From: Muribaculaceae bacterium
Lineage (GTDB): Bacteria > Bacteroidota > Bacteroidia > Bacteroidales > Muribaculaceae
DNA: 64,000 nt
Direction of reading: 5' to 3'
NCBI GenBank assembly: GCA_017621845.1
Contig: JAGASI010000001.1
Span: 62,001-126,000 of the forward strand
Of the stretch, positions 47,760 to 59,176 are shown in pieces (the first letter of the stretch is position 1; each line of letters opens with the position of its first letter). A program made the translations under genes and the position numbers. The notes beneath the pieces are model-generated. The model made no database searches, was not told the DNA's origin, and saw only the letters and a program-made list of their open reading frames with translations.

Positions 47760-49802
47760 ATGCAAACAGGAACAATCGGAGTTACAACTGAAAATATTTT
47801 TCCGGTAATAAAAAAATTTCTATATAGTGATCACGAGATTTTCTTGCGCGAACTTGTTTCAAACGCAATCGATGCCACCCAGAAACTCAAGACGTTATCT
47901 TCATTTGGAGAATTCAAGGGTGAGCTCGGACAATTGGATGTTCGCGTAAAAATTGATCCCGAGGCCGGGACATTGACCATTTCAGACCGTGGCGTTGGTA
48001 TGACCGCTGACGATGTAGACAAATACATCAACCAAATCGCTTTTTCGGGAGCCGAAGAATTTCTGAACAAATATAAAGATACAGCCAACACCATCATCGG
48101 CCACTTCGGTCTGGGTTTTTACTCAGCATTCATGGTGGCCAAAAAGGTTGAGATTGTTTCCCTCTCCTATAAAGAAGGCGCCGAAGCCGTCCGTTGGGAA
48201 TGTGACGGTTCTCCATCCTATAACATGGAGACAACAACCAAAGCCGACCGTGGTACCGACATCATCCTATATATAGATGATGAGAGCAAACAATTCCTTG
48301 ATAAATCAACAATCGACAACCTCCTGAAAAAATATTGTCGCTTCCTGCCTATTCCCGTTATCAGCGGCAAACAACAAGAGTGGAAAGATGGCAAAATGGT
48401 TGACACAGACCGTGACAACGTTATTAACAATACCGAGCCCCGTTGGGCCAAGAAGCCATCAGAACTCACCGATGACGACTACCGTGATTTCTATCACGAG
48501 CTATATCCCGGTGAAGAAGACCCCCTGTTCTGGATTCACCTCAATGTTGACTATCCGTTCAACCTCACCGGCATCTTATTCTTCCCAAAGATTAAAAATA
48601 ACTTTGACATAGCTCAAAAACGCATCCAACTATACTGCAACTCGGTATATGTGACTGACGAGGTCAAGGGCGTCGTCCCCGAGTTCATGACACTGCTTCA
48701 GGGTGTAATTGATTCTCCCGACATTCCCCTTAATGTCTCACGGTCCTACCTCCAAAGCGATACTGCTGTCAAGAAAATATCATCATACATCACCAAGAAA
48801 GTAGCCTCTCGTCTGGAAGAAATATTCCGTAACGACCGTGACGAGTTTGAGAAAAAATGGGATGATATTAAGATATTCATCGAGTATGGCATGCTTACCG
48901 ACCCTAAATTCTGTGAAGCTGCCATGAAATTTGTACTTCTAAAAGATACTGAAGGCCAATACTTCACCCTCGAAGACTACCGCAAACTCATCGAAGCTCA
49001 ACAAACAGACAAAGACAACAAGGTCGTATATCTTTATACCACAGACCCGGAGGCTCAATATACCTATATTAAAGCAGCAACCGACAAGGGATACTCAGTA
49101 CTGACAATGGATGGACAACTTGACAACCACTTCATCGGTCTGCTGGAGAGCAAGATTGAAAACTCAAGATTTGTGCGCGTCGATTCTGACATTATTGAAA
49201 ATCTCATCCCGAAGGATGACCGCAAGTCAGCCAATCTGAATACAATCGAGCGCACAATACTTACCGGATTGTTCACCAACTCACTTCCGTCAATCAAGAG
49301 CGCTCAGTTTATTGTTGATTTTGAAGACATGGCGGCCGACTCCACACCTGTGACCTTGACTCAAAATGAATATATGAGACGTATGAAAGAAATGGCAGCC
49401 ATGCAACCCGGCATGTCATTCTATGGCGAGCTCCCCGACAACTACACCTTGGTTGTCAACACCGCCAATCCTCTCATAGAACGCGTCAAAAACCAAGCAT
49501 CAGAGGCATTAAACGCCAAAATAACACCACTTGTTCAAAAAATTGATGATGACAACAAACTCATCTCCACGTTGAAAGGTCAAGCTAAAGATGGCCAAAT
49601 GGATGCCGAAGCCCAAAAACAAGTCTCGGACCTCGAGAATGCTGTCAGCACGACCCGTCAGGAGCAAGATGCTATTATCAACAACTATGCCAAAGAAGAC
49701 AAGCTGGTAGGACAACTGATAGACCTTGCCCTACTACGTCGCGGGCTTCTGAGTGGCGCTGACCTCGACCGCTTCATCGACCGCTCAATCAAAATGCTCT
49801 GA
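47760..49802 (+). CDS. htpG: HtpG (Hsp90) chaperone
   Basis: This 680-residue Hsp90 has the N-terminal GHKL ATPase with NAIDATQKL, ISDRGVGMT and GHFGLGFYSAFMV, followed by the middle and C-terminal dimerisation domains. It remodels client proteins in the cytoplasm under stress. Gene order clpC-htpG forms a small stress cluster. An IS5-family relic is inserted 18 nt after the stop, between the gene and its hairpin terminator. Confidence 0.97.
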   Translation: MQTGTIGVTTENIFPVIKKFLYSDHEIFLRELVSNAIDATQKLKTLSSFGEFKGELGQLDVRVKIDPEAGTLTISDRGVGMTADDVDKYINQIAFSGAEEFLNKYKDTANTIIGHFGLGFYSAFMVAKKVEIVSLSYKEGAEAVRWECDGSPSYNMETTTKADRGTDIILYIDDESKQFLDKSTIDNLLKKYCRFLPIPVISGKQQEWKDGKMVDTDRDNVINNTEPRWAKKPSELTDDDYRDFYHELYPGEEDPLFWIHLNVDYPFNLTGILFFPKIKNNFDIAQKRIQLYCNSVYVTDEVKGVVPEFMTLLQGVIDSPDIPLNVSRSYLQSDTAVKKISSYITKKVASRLEEIFRNDRDEFEKKWDDIKIFIEYGMLTDPKFCEAAMKFVLLKDTEGQYFTLEDYRKLIEAQQTDKDNKVVYLYTTDPEAQYTYIKAATDKGYSVLTMDGQLDNHFIGLLESKIENSRFVRVDSDIIENLIPKDDRKSANLNTIERTILTGLFTNSLPSIKSAQFIVDFEDMAADSTPVTLTQNEYMRRMKEMAAMQPGMSFYGELPDNYTLVVNTANPLIERVKNQASEALNAKITPLVQKIDDDNKLISTLKGQAKDGQMDAEAQKQVSDLENAVSTTRQEQDAIINNYAKEDKLVGQLIDLALLRRGLLSGADLDRFIDRSIKML

Positions 49803-49820
49803 TATTCCACTACATATTTA

Positions 49821-50518
49821 GAGCCTGTCCAACAACAAATGTTAACGCTGAGGCGGTCAGGCATTGAGCAGATTTGTTCGTACGAAGAAGGAGCGATGCC
49901 GTAGCATCGTGACTGATGAGCACGGACAAAGATGCCAAAGCCTGGCCGTGGCGATGATAACTACATCGCCCGCTAATGAAACGCTAGATTAAGCATAATG
50001 CGAGGTTTCCTGTCGCGTATCTATATGTGTTTAAGTAGAATAACTAAAAATGCCATTCGTGTCATCGCGGCAGCCCTATGCAGGTGTTGCTCGTAGTTGA
50101 GTGTGAGCCGACGAAAATTTTCAAGCCACGCTATTTCTTGAGCCAACATCTTTCTGACCACGACCTGAAATGATGATAAACTGATTTCCAGTGTCCAAAT
50201 TCAGACGGAAGAAGCCGCCATTGGCAGCTTGTTCGCAAAAGGGACAAGATTCCTCGCAATATTCTCATGTTTAGCTTTATTTCATTACGTCCGGCAAACT
50301 TGCCAATCCATCTTTCTTGTCGTTGCGTTAAAATAGCAAATTTATTCATCTGAAATATAACCCACTGCAAGCAATAATATTACCTTCACCTCACGTCTCA
50401 AGGGCGCTTTTCACGCCGGCTTTCAGTCACAATGCCACCGCATTGCTCCTTCAAGCCGACCTGAAAATCACACCTTGATACGCGACCTCAACGTTAACAT
50501 TTGTTGTGGGACAGGCTC
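49821..50518. mobile_element. Internally deleted IS5-family element (698 bp) with terminal inverted repeats
   Basis: The left end GAGCCTGTCC-A-ACAACAAA... and the reverse complement of the right end GAGCCTGTCC-C-ACAACAAA... agree over about 32 bp with two differences, ending in the same ATGTTAACG-TGAGG run. A 3-bp TTA target duplication lies directly outside both ends (49818-49820, 50519-50521), as in the IS1031 group of IS5. The transposase inside is reduced to its two ends. A 6-bp GC hairpin (CGATGC-cgta-GCATCG) lies near the left end. The element cannot move on its own but could be mobilised by an intact relative. Complete IS5 copies are over 1 kb, so a large internal part is missing. Confidence 0.85.
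50021..50349 (-). pseudogene. IS5-family transposase remnant
   Basis: The N-terminal part from 50349 (MNKFAILTQRQERWIGKFAG, then RILRGILSLLRTSCQWRLLP and HHFRSWSERC) is the DUF4096-type start of IS5 transposases. After a frameshift near 50131 the sequence continues as WLENFRRLTLNYEQHLHRAA and MTRMAFLVILLKHI, the typical C-terminal end. The whole catalytic DDE middle is absent. So this is a deletion derivative, not an active gene. Confidence 0.8.
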
Positions 50519-50529
50519 TTAAACTTACC

Positions 50530-50567
50530 GGGCGTCTCCATAACACAAACTTGGGGACGCCCTTTTT
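50530..50567 (+). terminator. htpG terminator, displaced by the IS insertion
   Basis: GGGCGTCTCC pairs with GGGGACGCCC (one G-T pair) around a 13-nt loop and is followed by five T. It lies right after the IS, so before the insertion it would have followed htpG by about 27 nt. Confidence 0.8.
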
Positions 50568-50667
50568 CACGAACACAACAAGTCTATTTCCGCCCTGATT
50601 TACAATATGTTACAATACAAATGTTATAAATTTGGTCTATTAGGCATAAAATAATAATTTTTTTTTG

Positions 50668-50675
50668 TAATTTTG
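50668..50675 (+). promoter_or_regulatory. -7 element for guaB
   Basis: TAATTTTG, followed by C, exactly fits TAnnTTTGC, about 43 nt before the guaB ATG. No TTTG lies at the expected distance; a run of T precedes it. Confidence 0.65.
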
Positions 50676-50693
50676 CGTGCAATAAAATTCTAA

Positions 50694-52199
<1,506 letters not shown>

Positions 52200-52243
52200 T
52201 TAACGCCGCCAATACAATAAAACACCGACCATTAACGTTAAAT

Positions 52244-52300
52244 AATCTGTGAAACTTTACATATCACATAAATACTATGGGGTGTAAAGTTTCACAGATT
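52244..52300 (+). terminator. Terminator after guaB
   Basis: Two perfect 18-nt arms (aatctgtgaaactttaca / tgtaaagtttcacagatt) enclose a 21-nt loop, 45 nt after the guaB stop. The unusual size and low GC content also allow a regulatory role for the parvulin gene 50 nt downstream. Confidence 0.65.
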
Positions 52301-52349
52301 TAAACTTTAAAAATAAATATCTGAAAAAAAACTCATATCCTATCCTAAA

Positions 52350-54290
52350 ATGAAAAAATTGCTTATATCGGCATCAATACTCAGTATGGCCTTAGCTGTT
52401 GTTGCTGCAAAGAACAACGACCCCATACTGATGACCGTCAACGGCTTGCCGGTTCATAAAAGTGAATTTCAATACCTTTACAACAAAAACAACTCTCAGC
52501 AACTCAAGCCCCAGACACTTGACGAGTATGTCGAAATGTTTGTAAATTACAAACTTAAAGTTGCCGATGCTTTAGCTGCCGGACTTGACACAACCACTGA
52601 ATTTGACAACGAGTACGCCAAATTTAAAGCCGAGCTCGCCGACCCCTACCTTAAAGAAACAACAACCATCGACTCATTGGTTAATCACGTATATAACCAA
52701 CAGCGCACTTTCCGTCATGTCAAGCATCTGATGATGCCATTGGGTCAAAATAATGCCGAGAACAAAGATATCGTCAACCGACTTGACTCAATACGTGCTG
52801 AAATACTGGCATCTCATATATCATGGGATGACGCGGTTGCCAAATACTCGATTGACCGAGGGACCAACCGCAATGGTGGTGACATGTATTGGATGATGCC
52901 TACACGTTTTCCCTATCAGTTTGTAGACATGGCTTATGCCACACCGGTGGGTCAAATCTCTCCAATTGTCAACTCAGGCTTCGGCAACCACATCATATAT
53001 GTAGTAGAAGAAATTCCCAACCCTGGCGAAGTCAAAGTTGAACACATCCTCAAACTCACGCCACGCAATGCCGACGCCAAACAGATTGCCGAAGTCAAGG
53101 CCAAAATCGACTCCATATACAATGTATTAAAAGCCGGAGCCGACTTTGCCGATGTAGCCAAGCGCGAGTCAGATGACCCCGGATCGGCATCTCAAGGTGG
53201 AGCCCTCGATTGGTTTGGCAAAGGCATGATGGTCGCTCCGTTTGACTCGGCTGCTTTTGCTATGGCCGATGGCCAACTCTCCGAGCCGGTACGTACCTCC
53301 TATGGCTTCCACATACTTCACAAATCAGAACATCGCGACATGGCTACACTGGACAAAATGCGTCCTCAGATTGAAGCGATAATCAACAATGACGAGCGCA
53401 TCAATATTCCTTTCCAAGCAAAGGTCAACCGTCTCAAAAAACAATTCAAAGCTTCACTTAACCAAAAAGGTCTTGATCAAGTAAAGCAACTGATAGTTAA
53501 AAACGGTGGATATGACTCATTGGCAATTCAAAAAATCGCCAAGTCCGACATCACCGTATATAACATCGGCAAAAGTAAATGCCCCATTAAAGATATCGCC
53601 GCCAAGATACCTTCAACTGCTGTAAAAGATGCCGACAACGCCCTGTTGTTGATTTCAAATGCCGCTGAAAACGCCATGAATAGCCAACTTCTGGACCTCG
53701 AGCGCGAACAACTCATCAATTCCAACACCGAATATCGCAATCTTGTCAACGAATATCGCGATGGCATACTCCTGTTTAATATTGCAAACACCAAGGTATG
53801 GGAACGTGCAGCCACTGACACCGAAGGACTTGAAAACTATTTCAAACAGCACAAAGACAAATACACTTGGGACAAGCCCAAGTTTAAAGGCTACGTTATA
53901 TTTGCCGAGAATGACTCGACACTCGATCTCGTCAAAGACTTTGTGAAATCATATGACAACGATCAATTTGACCATAATACTTTTGTCAACGCAGTAAAAG
54001 AGAAATTTGGCCGTAACGCCAAGGTTGAGCGCGTAATAGCAGCCAAGGGCGACAATCCCATTACTGACTATCTCGCATTTGACGCCCCAAAACCCCAAGG
54101 CACCAAAAACAAGTGGCAAACCTACTTCTCATTCCGCGGACACATAATCGACAATCCCGAAGAAGCAACCGATGTGCGTGGTCAAGTCATCACTGACTAC
54201 CAGAACCAACTTGAAGCCCAATGGATTGAACAACTCAGAAAAACTTATCCGGTAAAAATAAACCAAAAAGTCCTCGACACACTGAAATAA
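52350..54290 (+). CDS. Periplasmic parvulin-type peptidyl-prolyl isomerase (two-domain)
   Basis: This 646-residue protein has a signal peptide (MKKLLISASILSMALAVVAA) and a SurA-type N-terminal helical part, then two tandem parvulin domains, the first at about 115-225 (FRHVKHLMMP...YWMMPTRFPYQF) and the second at about 228-330 (VEHILK...SASQGGALDWFGKGMM...YGFHILHK), followed by a long helical C-terminus of about 300 residues. It probably chaperones outer-membrane proteins. A second parvulin gene follows; the strong terminator between them indicates separate control. Confidence 0.9.
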   Translation: MKKLLISASILSMALAVVAAKNNDPILMTVNGLPVHKSEFQYLYNKNNSQQLKPQTLDEYVEMFVNYKLKVADALAAGLDTTTEFDNEYAKFKAELADPYLKETTTIDSLVNHVYNQQRTFRHVKHLMMPLGQNNAENKDIVNRLDSIRAEILASHISWDDAVAKYSIDRGTNRNGGDMYWMMPTRFPYQFVDMAYATPVGQISPIVNSGFGNHIIYVVEEIPNPGEVKVEHILKLTPRNADAKQIAEVKAKIDSIYNVLKAGADFADVAKRESDDPGSASQGGALDWFGKGMMVAPFDSAAFAMADGQLSEPVRTSYGFHILHKSEHRDMATLDKMRPQIEAIINNDERINIPFQAKVNRLKKQFKASLNQKGLDQVKQLIVKNGGYDSLAIQKIAKSDITVYNIGKSKCPIKDIAAKIPSTAVKDADNALLLISNAAENAMNSQLLDLEREQLINSNTEYRNLVNEYRDGILLFNIANTKVWERAATDTEGLENYFKQHKDKYTWDKPKFKGYVIFAENDSTLDLVKDFVKSYDNDQFDHNTFVNAVKEKFGRNAKVERVIAAKGDNPITDYLAFDAPKPQGTKNKWQTYFSFRGHIIDNPEEATDVRGQVITDYQNQLEAQWIEQLRKTYPVKINQKVLDTLK

Positions 54291-54367
54291 CAATCGATGG
54301 ACACGATATAAAGCCACTACACACTTTTTTCCACGTGTACCACTGACTAATAATTCTTAACTGATTA

Positions 54368-54416
54368 CAGCAGCCACTTACCTAAATCCCTTTCCGGAAT
54401 CGGTAAGTGGCTGCTG
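54368..54416 (+). terminator. Terminator after the first parvulin gene
   Basis: Perfect 15-nt arms cagcagccacttacc / ggtaagtggctgctg enclose a 19-nt loop and are followed by a short T-run. The stem is GC-rich and convincing. The rest of the 54291-54602 spacer holds only the next promoter. Confidence 0.85.
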
Positions 54417-54484
54417 TTTGCTAAATTTTCCTAATTATTAAGCACCTTTACATTCACTATCACCATATTTTAGACTAAAAATAC

Positions 54485-54492
54485 TAACTTTG
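54485..54492 (+). promoter_or_regulatory. -7 element for the second parvulin gene
   Basis: TAACTTTG, followed by C, exactly fits TAnnTTTGC, about 110 nt ahead of the GTG start at 54603. A clear -33 TTTG is missing. Confidence 0.6.
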
Positions 54493-54602
54493 CAAAACAG
54501 TGTGTATCAATCGTTCGACCCGACTACACATATACCATAAGCCGAGCGTAACTACGCTATATTTTTATAATTTTGACATTTATCACTCAACACAATACAC
54601 CA

Positions 54603-55964
54603 GTGAAAATCAAGACATTATCCCTACTTTCCATTGCAATCACACTTGGTGGTGCAGCCATTGCCGAGAATAATGTAGCCGAGGAAGTCGCCTGGACAAT
54701 CGGTGACGACCCCATATATAAATCAGAAATTGAAGCACTCTATCAAGAGATGCAACAAGACCGCACCCCCATCAATGGAGACCCCTACTGCGTCATCCCC
54801 GAGATGATTGCTATTGAACGCCTATATCTCCATCAGGCCGAACTTGATACCATAACCGTGGGTGACAGCCAAGTTCAACTGCAAGTCGAGAGCCAGATTA
54901 ATTTCCTCATAAACCAACTTGGCTCTCGTGAGAAAGTAGAACAATACTTCAGAAAATCAATACCCGAACTGAGAGAATACTATTCAACCAACATTCGCAA
55001 CCGCTCACGCATGCAACAAGTTCAGGCTTCTCTTACCAAAAACGTAAAATCAACCCCCAACGAGGTTAGACGATACTTTGAAAGCCTGCCAAAAGACTCT
55101 ATACCCTATGTTCCTCTCAACGTGGGTGTACAGATTATAACACTCAACCCAATCATCCCACGTCAAGAAATTGACGATGTCAAGGCCCGGCTACGCGATT
55201 ATGCCGACCGTGTAACACGTGGTGAGTCAGATTTTTCAACACTGGCCATCCTATATAGTGAAGACGCCTCATCAGTGAGAGGTGGAGAAACCGGATTTTT
55301 GGGCCGCGGACAACTCGTTCCCGAGTATGCAGCTGTCGCCTTTAACCTCAATGACCCTAAAAAAGTCTCAAAAATCGTTGAGTCAGAATATGGCTATCAC
55401 ATCATCCAACTCATCGAAAAACGTGGTGACCGCATCAATACACGCCACATCTTATTGCGACCCAAAGTCGCTGATAAAGACCTTGAAAATGCCCTCACTC
55501 GACTCGACTCGCTCAGAGCCGACATCGTTGACCATAAAAAAGGCACATTTGAAGAGGCCGCCCAATATGTCTCTCAAGATAAAGACACCCGCATGAGCCA
55601 TGGCGTCATGACCAATTCTGAAACCGGCACCACCCGATTTGAAATGTCCCAACTCCCCCAAGAAGTTGCTCGTGCCGTCTCTCAACTTAAACCCGGCGAA
55701 ATATCCAAGCCTTTCATCATGAAAGACCCCAAGCGCAACCGTGATATCGTCGCCATTGTAAAACTCACCACCCGTATCGACGCACACACCGCCAACCTCT
55801 CTGATGACTACCAACTTATCAAAAACATGTATGAGGAATCCAAAAAACAAAAAATCCTCAAAGACTGGCTCGAAAAGAAAATTTCAGAAACCTATGTGCG
55901 CATCGAGGACGGATGGCGCGGATGTGAATTCCAACACAAAGGTTGGATTAAAACCAAAAACTAA
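54603..55964 (+). CDS. SurA-like periplasmic peptidyl-prolyl isomerase
   Basis: This protein of about 453 residues has a signal peptide (MKIKTLSLLSIAITLGGAAIA), a SurA-N chaperone module with EVAWTIGDDPIYKSEIEALY (about 30-50), and two parvulin-like domains, the first at about 170-265 (GGETGFLGRGQLVPEYAAVA, YGYHIIQLIEKRGD) and a second less typical one. It likely escorts outer-membrane proteins to the Bam complex. I chose the GTG at 54603, since an in-frame TTG ten codons upstream would lengthen the signal peptide. The OstA-like gene follows after 24 nt. Confidence 0.88.
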   Translation: MKIKTLSLLSIAITLGGAAIAENNVAEEVAWTIGDDPIYKSEIEALYQEMQQDRTPINGDPYCVIPEMIAIERLYLHQAELDTITVGDSQVQLQVESQINFLINQLGSREKVEQYFRKSIPELREYYSTNIRNRSRMQQVQASLTKNVKSTPNEVRRYFESLPKDSIPYVPLNVGVQIITLNPIIPRQEIDDVKARLRDYADRVTRGESDFSTLAILYSEDASSVRGGETGFLGRGQLVPEYAAVAFNLNDPKKVSKIVESEYGYHIIQLIEKRGDRINTRHILLRPKVADKDLENALTRLDSLRADIVDHKKGTFEEAAQYVSQDKDTRMSHGVMTNSETGTTRFEMSQLPQEVARAVSQLKPGEISKPFIMKDPKRNRDIVAIVKLTTRIDAHTANLSDDYQLIKNMYEESKKQKILKDWLEKKISETYVRIEDGWRGCEFQHKGWIKTKN

Positions 55965-55988
55965 TCCTCACCACACCCACCCACAGCC

Positions 55989-57959
55989 TTGACTGATAAG
56001 AAGCTAAATAACAAGTCTCTGGTAATAAGATATGCCTATATTTGGGCATTTCTACTACTGCCCTTAGGACTCACTTTAATAGCCCAGTCCAAGGCTACCA
56101 CCACCCAAACCTCTAAGACAAATAACGTCTTTATTGGCCCCACAATCCCTACTACCAAACGCATTGGCAGCAATCGTGTGTTCCTTGACCATGCCGACGT
56201 ATTACATAAAAATGACGCCGACTCATTCATGGTCGTATCAGGCAATGTGAGATTTTCCAAAGGACCAATGCTGATGTATTGTGACTCAGCACACTATTTC
56301 ATGGCATCTGAATCAATGGACGCCTTTGGCAACGTGCGCATGGAACAAGGTGACACACTATTCATATATGCCGACGAACTGAACTACCGTGGTGGGCCTC
56401 ACGAGATTGCCTATCTATATGGCTATGAAGGACGACCGGTGAGGATGATTAACCGGGATGTCAAACTCGAGACAGATATTTTCACCTATGACATGCTTGA
56501 AGAACGTGGCTACTACACGACCGGAGGCGTACTGACCGATCCTACCAACCGTCTCGAATCTATTGAGGGTGAATATCTTCCAGCCACCAAACAAGCCAAC
56601 TTCTTCCAACAAGTATGGCTCAAACGTATTGACGGTAAAGATACACTTGACATCTACACCGATACACTCAACTATAATACCGTGACTCACATCGCTGAGT
56701 TTTATTCCAATACCGATATCATAAACAATCGCGGCACAATCAAGACCAATGCCGGCGTTTATAACACGGTTAACAACCAGTCGGAACTTTTCTCACGCTC
56801 GACGGTAGAAACATCGCGAGGCACTACCCTCACAGCTGACACGCTGGTATATGACCGCGATGCCGGTTGGGCTCAAGGATTTGGAAATGTAAAACTTGTT
56901 GATTCTATCAGACAATCAAGCCTTCACGGTGCATATGGATACTACGACCAGAAATTGGACAGTGCTTTTTTTACCGGACAGGCTGAAGCGCGAGAATACT
57001 CTCGCGGAGACACTCTTTATATACACGGCCATTACCTGTTCTCTGTCCTGAGAATAGACACAATCAAACCGGAGTATAGCAAAATCGCTTCAACCGACAC
57101 CAATTTGACAGGTTCAACATCTAAAGATATTGATAATGATTCAACATTATCCAATACACACATATCTAATCTAAATCCCAATAACCAGACAACCTCAGCG
57201 GCATCCAATGCCAACCAGACATTAAAACTTGACTCCACACACGTCATCTCTGCATGGCCAAGAGTAAGATTTTACCGTTCAGACTTACAAGGCCTTTGCG
57301 ATTCTATGACATTTGTACAACACGACTCAACCCTGTACATGGATAGACACCCCATAGTGTGGAGTGATGACCGCCAGATTTTTGGAAATCGCATAATCCT
57401 GCACCTCAACGACTCGACAATAGACCATGCCATGCTTCCCGACTTTGGCTTCTCGGCCCAACATATCGAGGACGATTACTATAATCAACTCACCGGTAAA
57501 GAGATGGAAGCTTGGTTTGAAGGAGGTGAACTCACTGAGCTAAATGTTTCCAACTCGGTTGAAGCTATATTCTTCCCTGAAGAAAACGATTCCACGATAA
57601 ACAAGCTTGTCAACTTACAGACAGCCAATATGCACGGATGGTTTAAAAACCGACAGATGAATAAGCTCAAGTGCTGGCCCCAGAGTAATGGTCAGACCGT
57701 CCCTCTTTATCTTGCCAAGAAATCAATGTTATTACTATCCAAGTTTCAATGGTTTGGCACACTACGGCCCGAAGACCCGTCGGACATTTTTACAATCTCA
57801 GATGAGATGAATGCCCTCATGGATAATCAGCCTATACCTCTGATACCCGTTCCATCGGCCCCCAACCTTTTACATATGCCACTATCCCATCCCTCAATAC
57901 CCATAGTGACTCCGGACAGCAATACCACCTTGACTTCCGATACGCCCGACAACCAGTAA
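55989..57959 (+). CDS. OstA/LptA-like protein of LPS transport
   Basis: This 656-residue protein has an N-terminal signal or anchor (about 12-32) and repeated beta-jellyroll strands of the OstA/LptA type in the first half: VFLDHADVLHKN, MLMYCDSAHYF, LFIYADELNYRGG, DIYTDTLNYN, LTADTLVYDRDAGW. The second half holds more such strands and a Ser/Asn/Thr-rich linker (about 360-415). OstA-like proteins bridge LPS through the periplasm with LptC and LptD. The start is a TTG at 55989, 24 nt after the SurA-like stop; no better start precedes the signal. The two genes form an operon. Confidence 0.85.
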   Translation: MTDKKLNNKSLVIRYAYIWAFLLLPLGLTLIAQSKATTTQTSKTNNVFIGPTIPTTKRIGSNRVFLDHADVLHKNDADSFMVVSGNVRFSKGPMLMYCDSAHYFMASESMDAFGNVRMEQGDTLFIYADELNYRGGPHEIAYLYGYEGRPVRMINRDVKLETDIFTYDMLEERGYYTTGGVLTDPTNRLESIEGEYLPATKQANFFQQVWLKRIDGKDTLDIYTDTLNYNTVTHIAEFYSNTDIINNRGTIKTNAGVYNTVNNQSELFSRSTVETSRGTTLTADTLVYDRDAGWAQGFGNVKLVDSIRQSSLHGAYGYYDQKLDSAFFTGQAEAREYSRGDTLYIHGHYLFSVLRIDTIKPEYSKIASTDTNLTGSTSKDIDNDSTLSNTHISNLNPNNQTTSAASNANQTLKLDSTHVISAWPRVRFYRSDLQGLCDSMTFVQHDSTLYMDRHPIVWSDDRQIFGNRIILHLNDSTIDHAMLPDFGFSAQHIEDDYYNQLTGKEMEAWFEGGELTELNVSNSVEAIFFPEENDSTINKLVNLQTANMHGWFKNRQMNKLKCWPQSNGQTVPLYLAKKSMLLLSKFQWFGTLRPEDPSDIFTISDEMNALMDNQPIPLIPVPSAPNLLHMPLSHPSIPIVTPDSNTTLTSDTPDNQ

Positions 57960-58013
57960 CCGCAATGGCTAAAAGCCCGCCAACATAGAAATTAGCGCCC
58001 GAGCCGATAAACT

Positions 58014-58574
58014 CTAATCTTCAAACATCTCTTTCATTTCCTTGATATACCGATAAGTTGACACGATTCTATACACCGCTATTATCAAGCCAAGCACTCC
58101 TCCTATTATCGCCCCCCAAAGTGCTGATTCATTAAACAGTTGAGCCAAGTCGAGGAATAAAATCGATAAAACCGGCAACATAAAAATCCACCCAAAAACT
58201 ATCATGGTTGTTATCCGGCGCTTAAACTTGATAATACTTTCTACAGCTTCAACCATAGTGCATAATGACAAATTAAGATTACGAGCTCTGCGAGACATAT
58301 AAATATTGGCAGGTATCATAATCACAAAAAAGGACATGTATAGCCAGAAACACAATGGGCTGAATTGCACATCCTCATTCAACAATATCATTGATATCGG
58401 ACCAAATACACCAACCAACGCTGAATTTAGAAAACGGCGACTTAATTTGCCCTGCAATGTCAACAGTCGGTTATTGGCCAACTTATCAACTATCAGGTCA
58501 ACATCATCGGAGTGACGCTCTCTATCATTGATATTGAGGGTATTCCACTTTTGCTGTATTATATTTATATCCAT
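58014..58574 (-). CDS. Four-helix membrane protein paired with an ECF sigma factor
   Basis: This 186-residue protein begins with a cytoplasmic, helical 50 residues (MDINIIQQKWNTLNINDRER) and then has four membrane helices (about 50-68, 74-90, 120-140, 152-170). It has no motif I recognise. It lies 54 nt after the ECF sigma gene on the same strand. The pattern (small sigma factor, then membrane protein with a cytosolic N-terminus) suggests an anti-sigma factor, but it lacks the standard ZAS zinc motif, so the role is a guess. Confidence 0.6.
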   Translation of the reverse strand: MDINIIQQKWNTLNINDRERHSDDVDLIVDKLANNRLLTLQGKLSRRFLNSALVGVFGPISMILLNEDVQFSPLCFWLYMSFFVIMIPANIYMSRRARNLNLSLCTMVEAVESIIKFKRRITTMIVFGWIFMLPVLSILFLDLAQLFNESALWGAIIGGVLGLIIAVYRIVSTYRYIKEMKEMFED

Positions 58575-58628
58575 AATGCTATCAATTTCTATACATCTGA
58601 CATTTTAAATACATGGTATGGTAACGTG

Positions 58629-59123
58629 TTACCCGGCATCATCCTTAAGCTTTATTTTTATACGATGAATACGTGTTGCGACAGCTCGATGCGTAAGACC
58701 GGTGACATAGCTTATCTCCTCATAGCTTTTCTGATCAAGCCACATCATGATTATTGCTTTTTCTAAAGGATTGAGACGGGATATCAACATATATATATCG
58801 GCAAGATTTTGACGCGTCTCAATATCGTTTTCATCACATATCGTCTCTATCATCGCATCTATAGGCACTCCTCCATGATGGCGGCTGTTGCGTCTATGCC
58901 ATGTAACACAAGTATTGATTGCCGTGCGATATATCCAGGTCGAAATCTTGGCTTCCCCTCTGAACGAATCAATACCATTCCATAAATTTGCCAAAACCTC
59001 TTGATATAAATCTTCAAACGGTGCACTCGGAGACGAATACATGAAGCATACTCTCTTGAGTACACCTTCATAATCCTTGATTGTCTGCAAAAACTGTTTT
59101 TCCTTTATATCTGAGGTTTTCAT
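58629..59123 (-). CDS. ECF (sigma-70 family) RNA polymerase sigma factor
   Basis: This 164-residue protein has sigma region 2 (FEDLYQEVLANLWNGID, STWIYRTAINTCVTWHRR) and region 4 (EISYVTGLTHRAVATRIHRI), without regions 1 and 3, which defines the ECF class. The signal it responds to is not evident; the four-helix membrane protein downstream is the candidate regulator. It is not next to a SusCD-type locus or a FecR gene, unlike many Bacteroidetes ECF factors. Confidence 0.9.
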   Translation of the reverse strand: MKTSDIKEKQFLQTIKDYEGVLKRVCFMYSSPSAPFEDLYQEVLANLWNGIDSFRGEAKISTWIYRTAINTCVTWHRRNSRHHGGVPIDAMIETICDENDIETRQNLADIYMLISRLNPLEKAIIMMWLDQKSYEEISYVTGLTHRAVATRIHRIKIKLKDDAG

Positions 59124-59176
59124 TACCTAATATGACGCACCAACCTGCCAAAAAATTACATCAACGCTATATTTTT

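Noticed and set aside
52244..52300. Perfect 18-bp stem after guaB considered as a purine riboswitch or PurR-like operator
   Set aside because: The sequence lies after guaB, has no conserved riboswitch core, and fits a terminator better.
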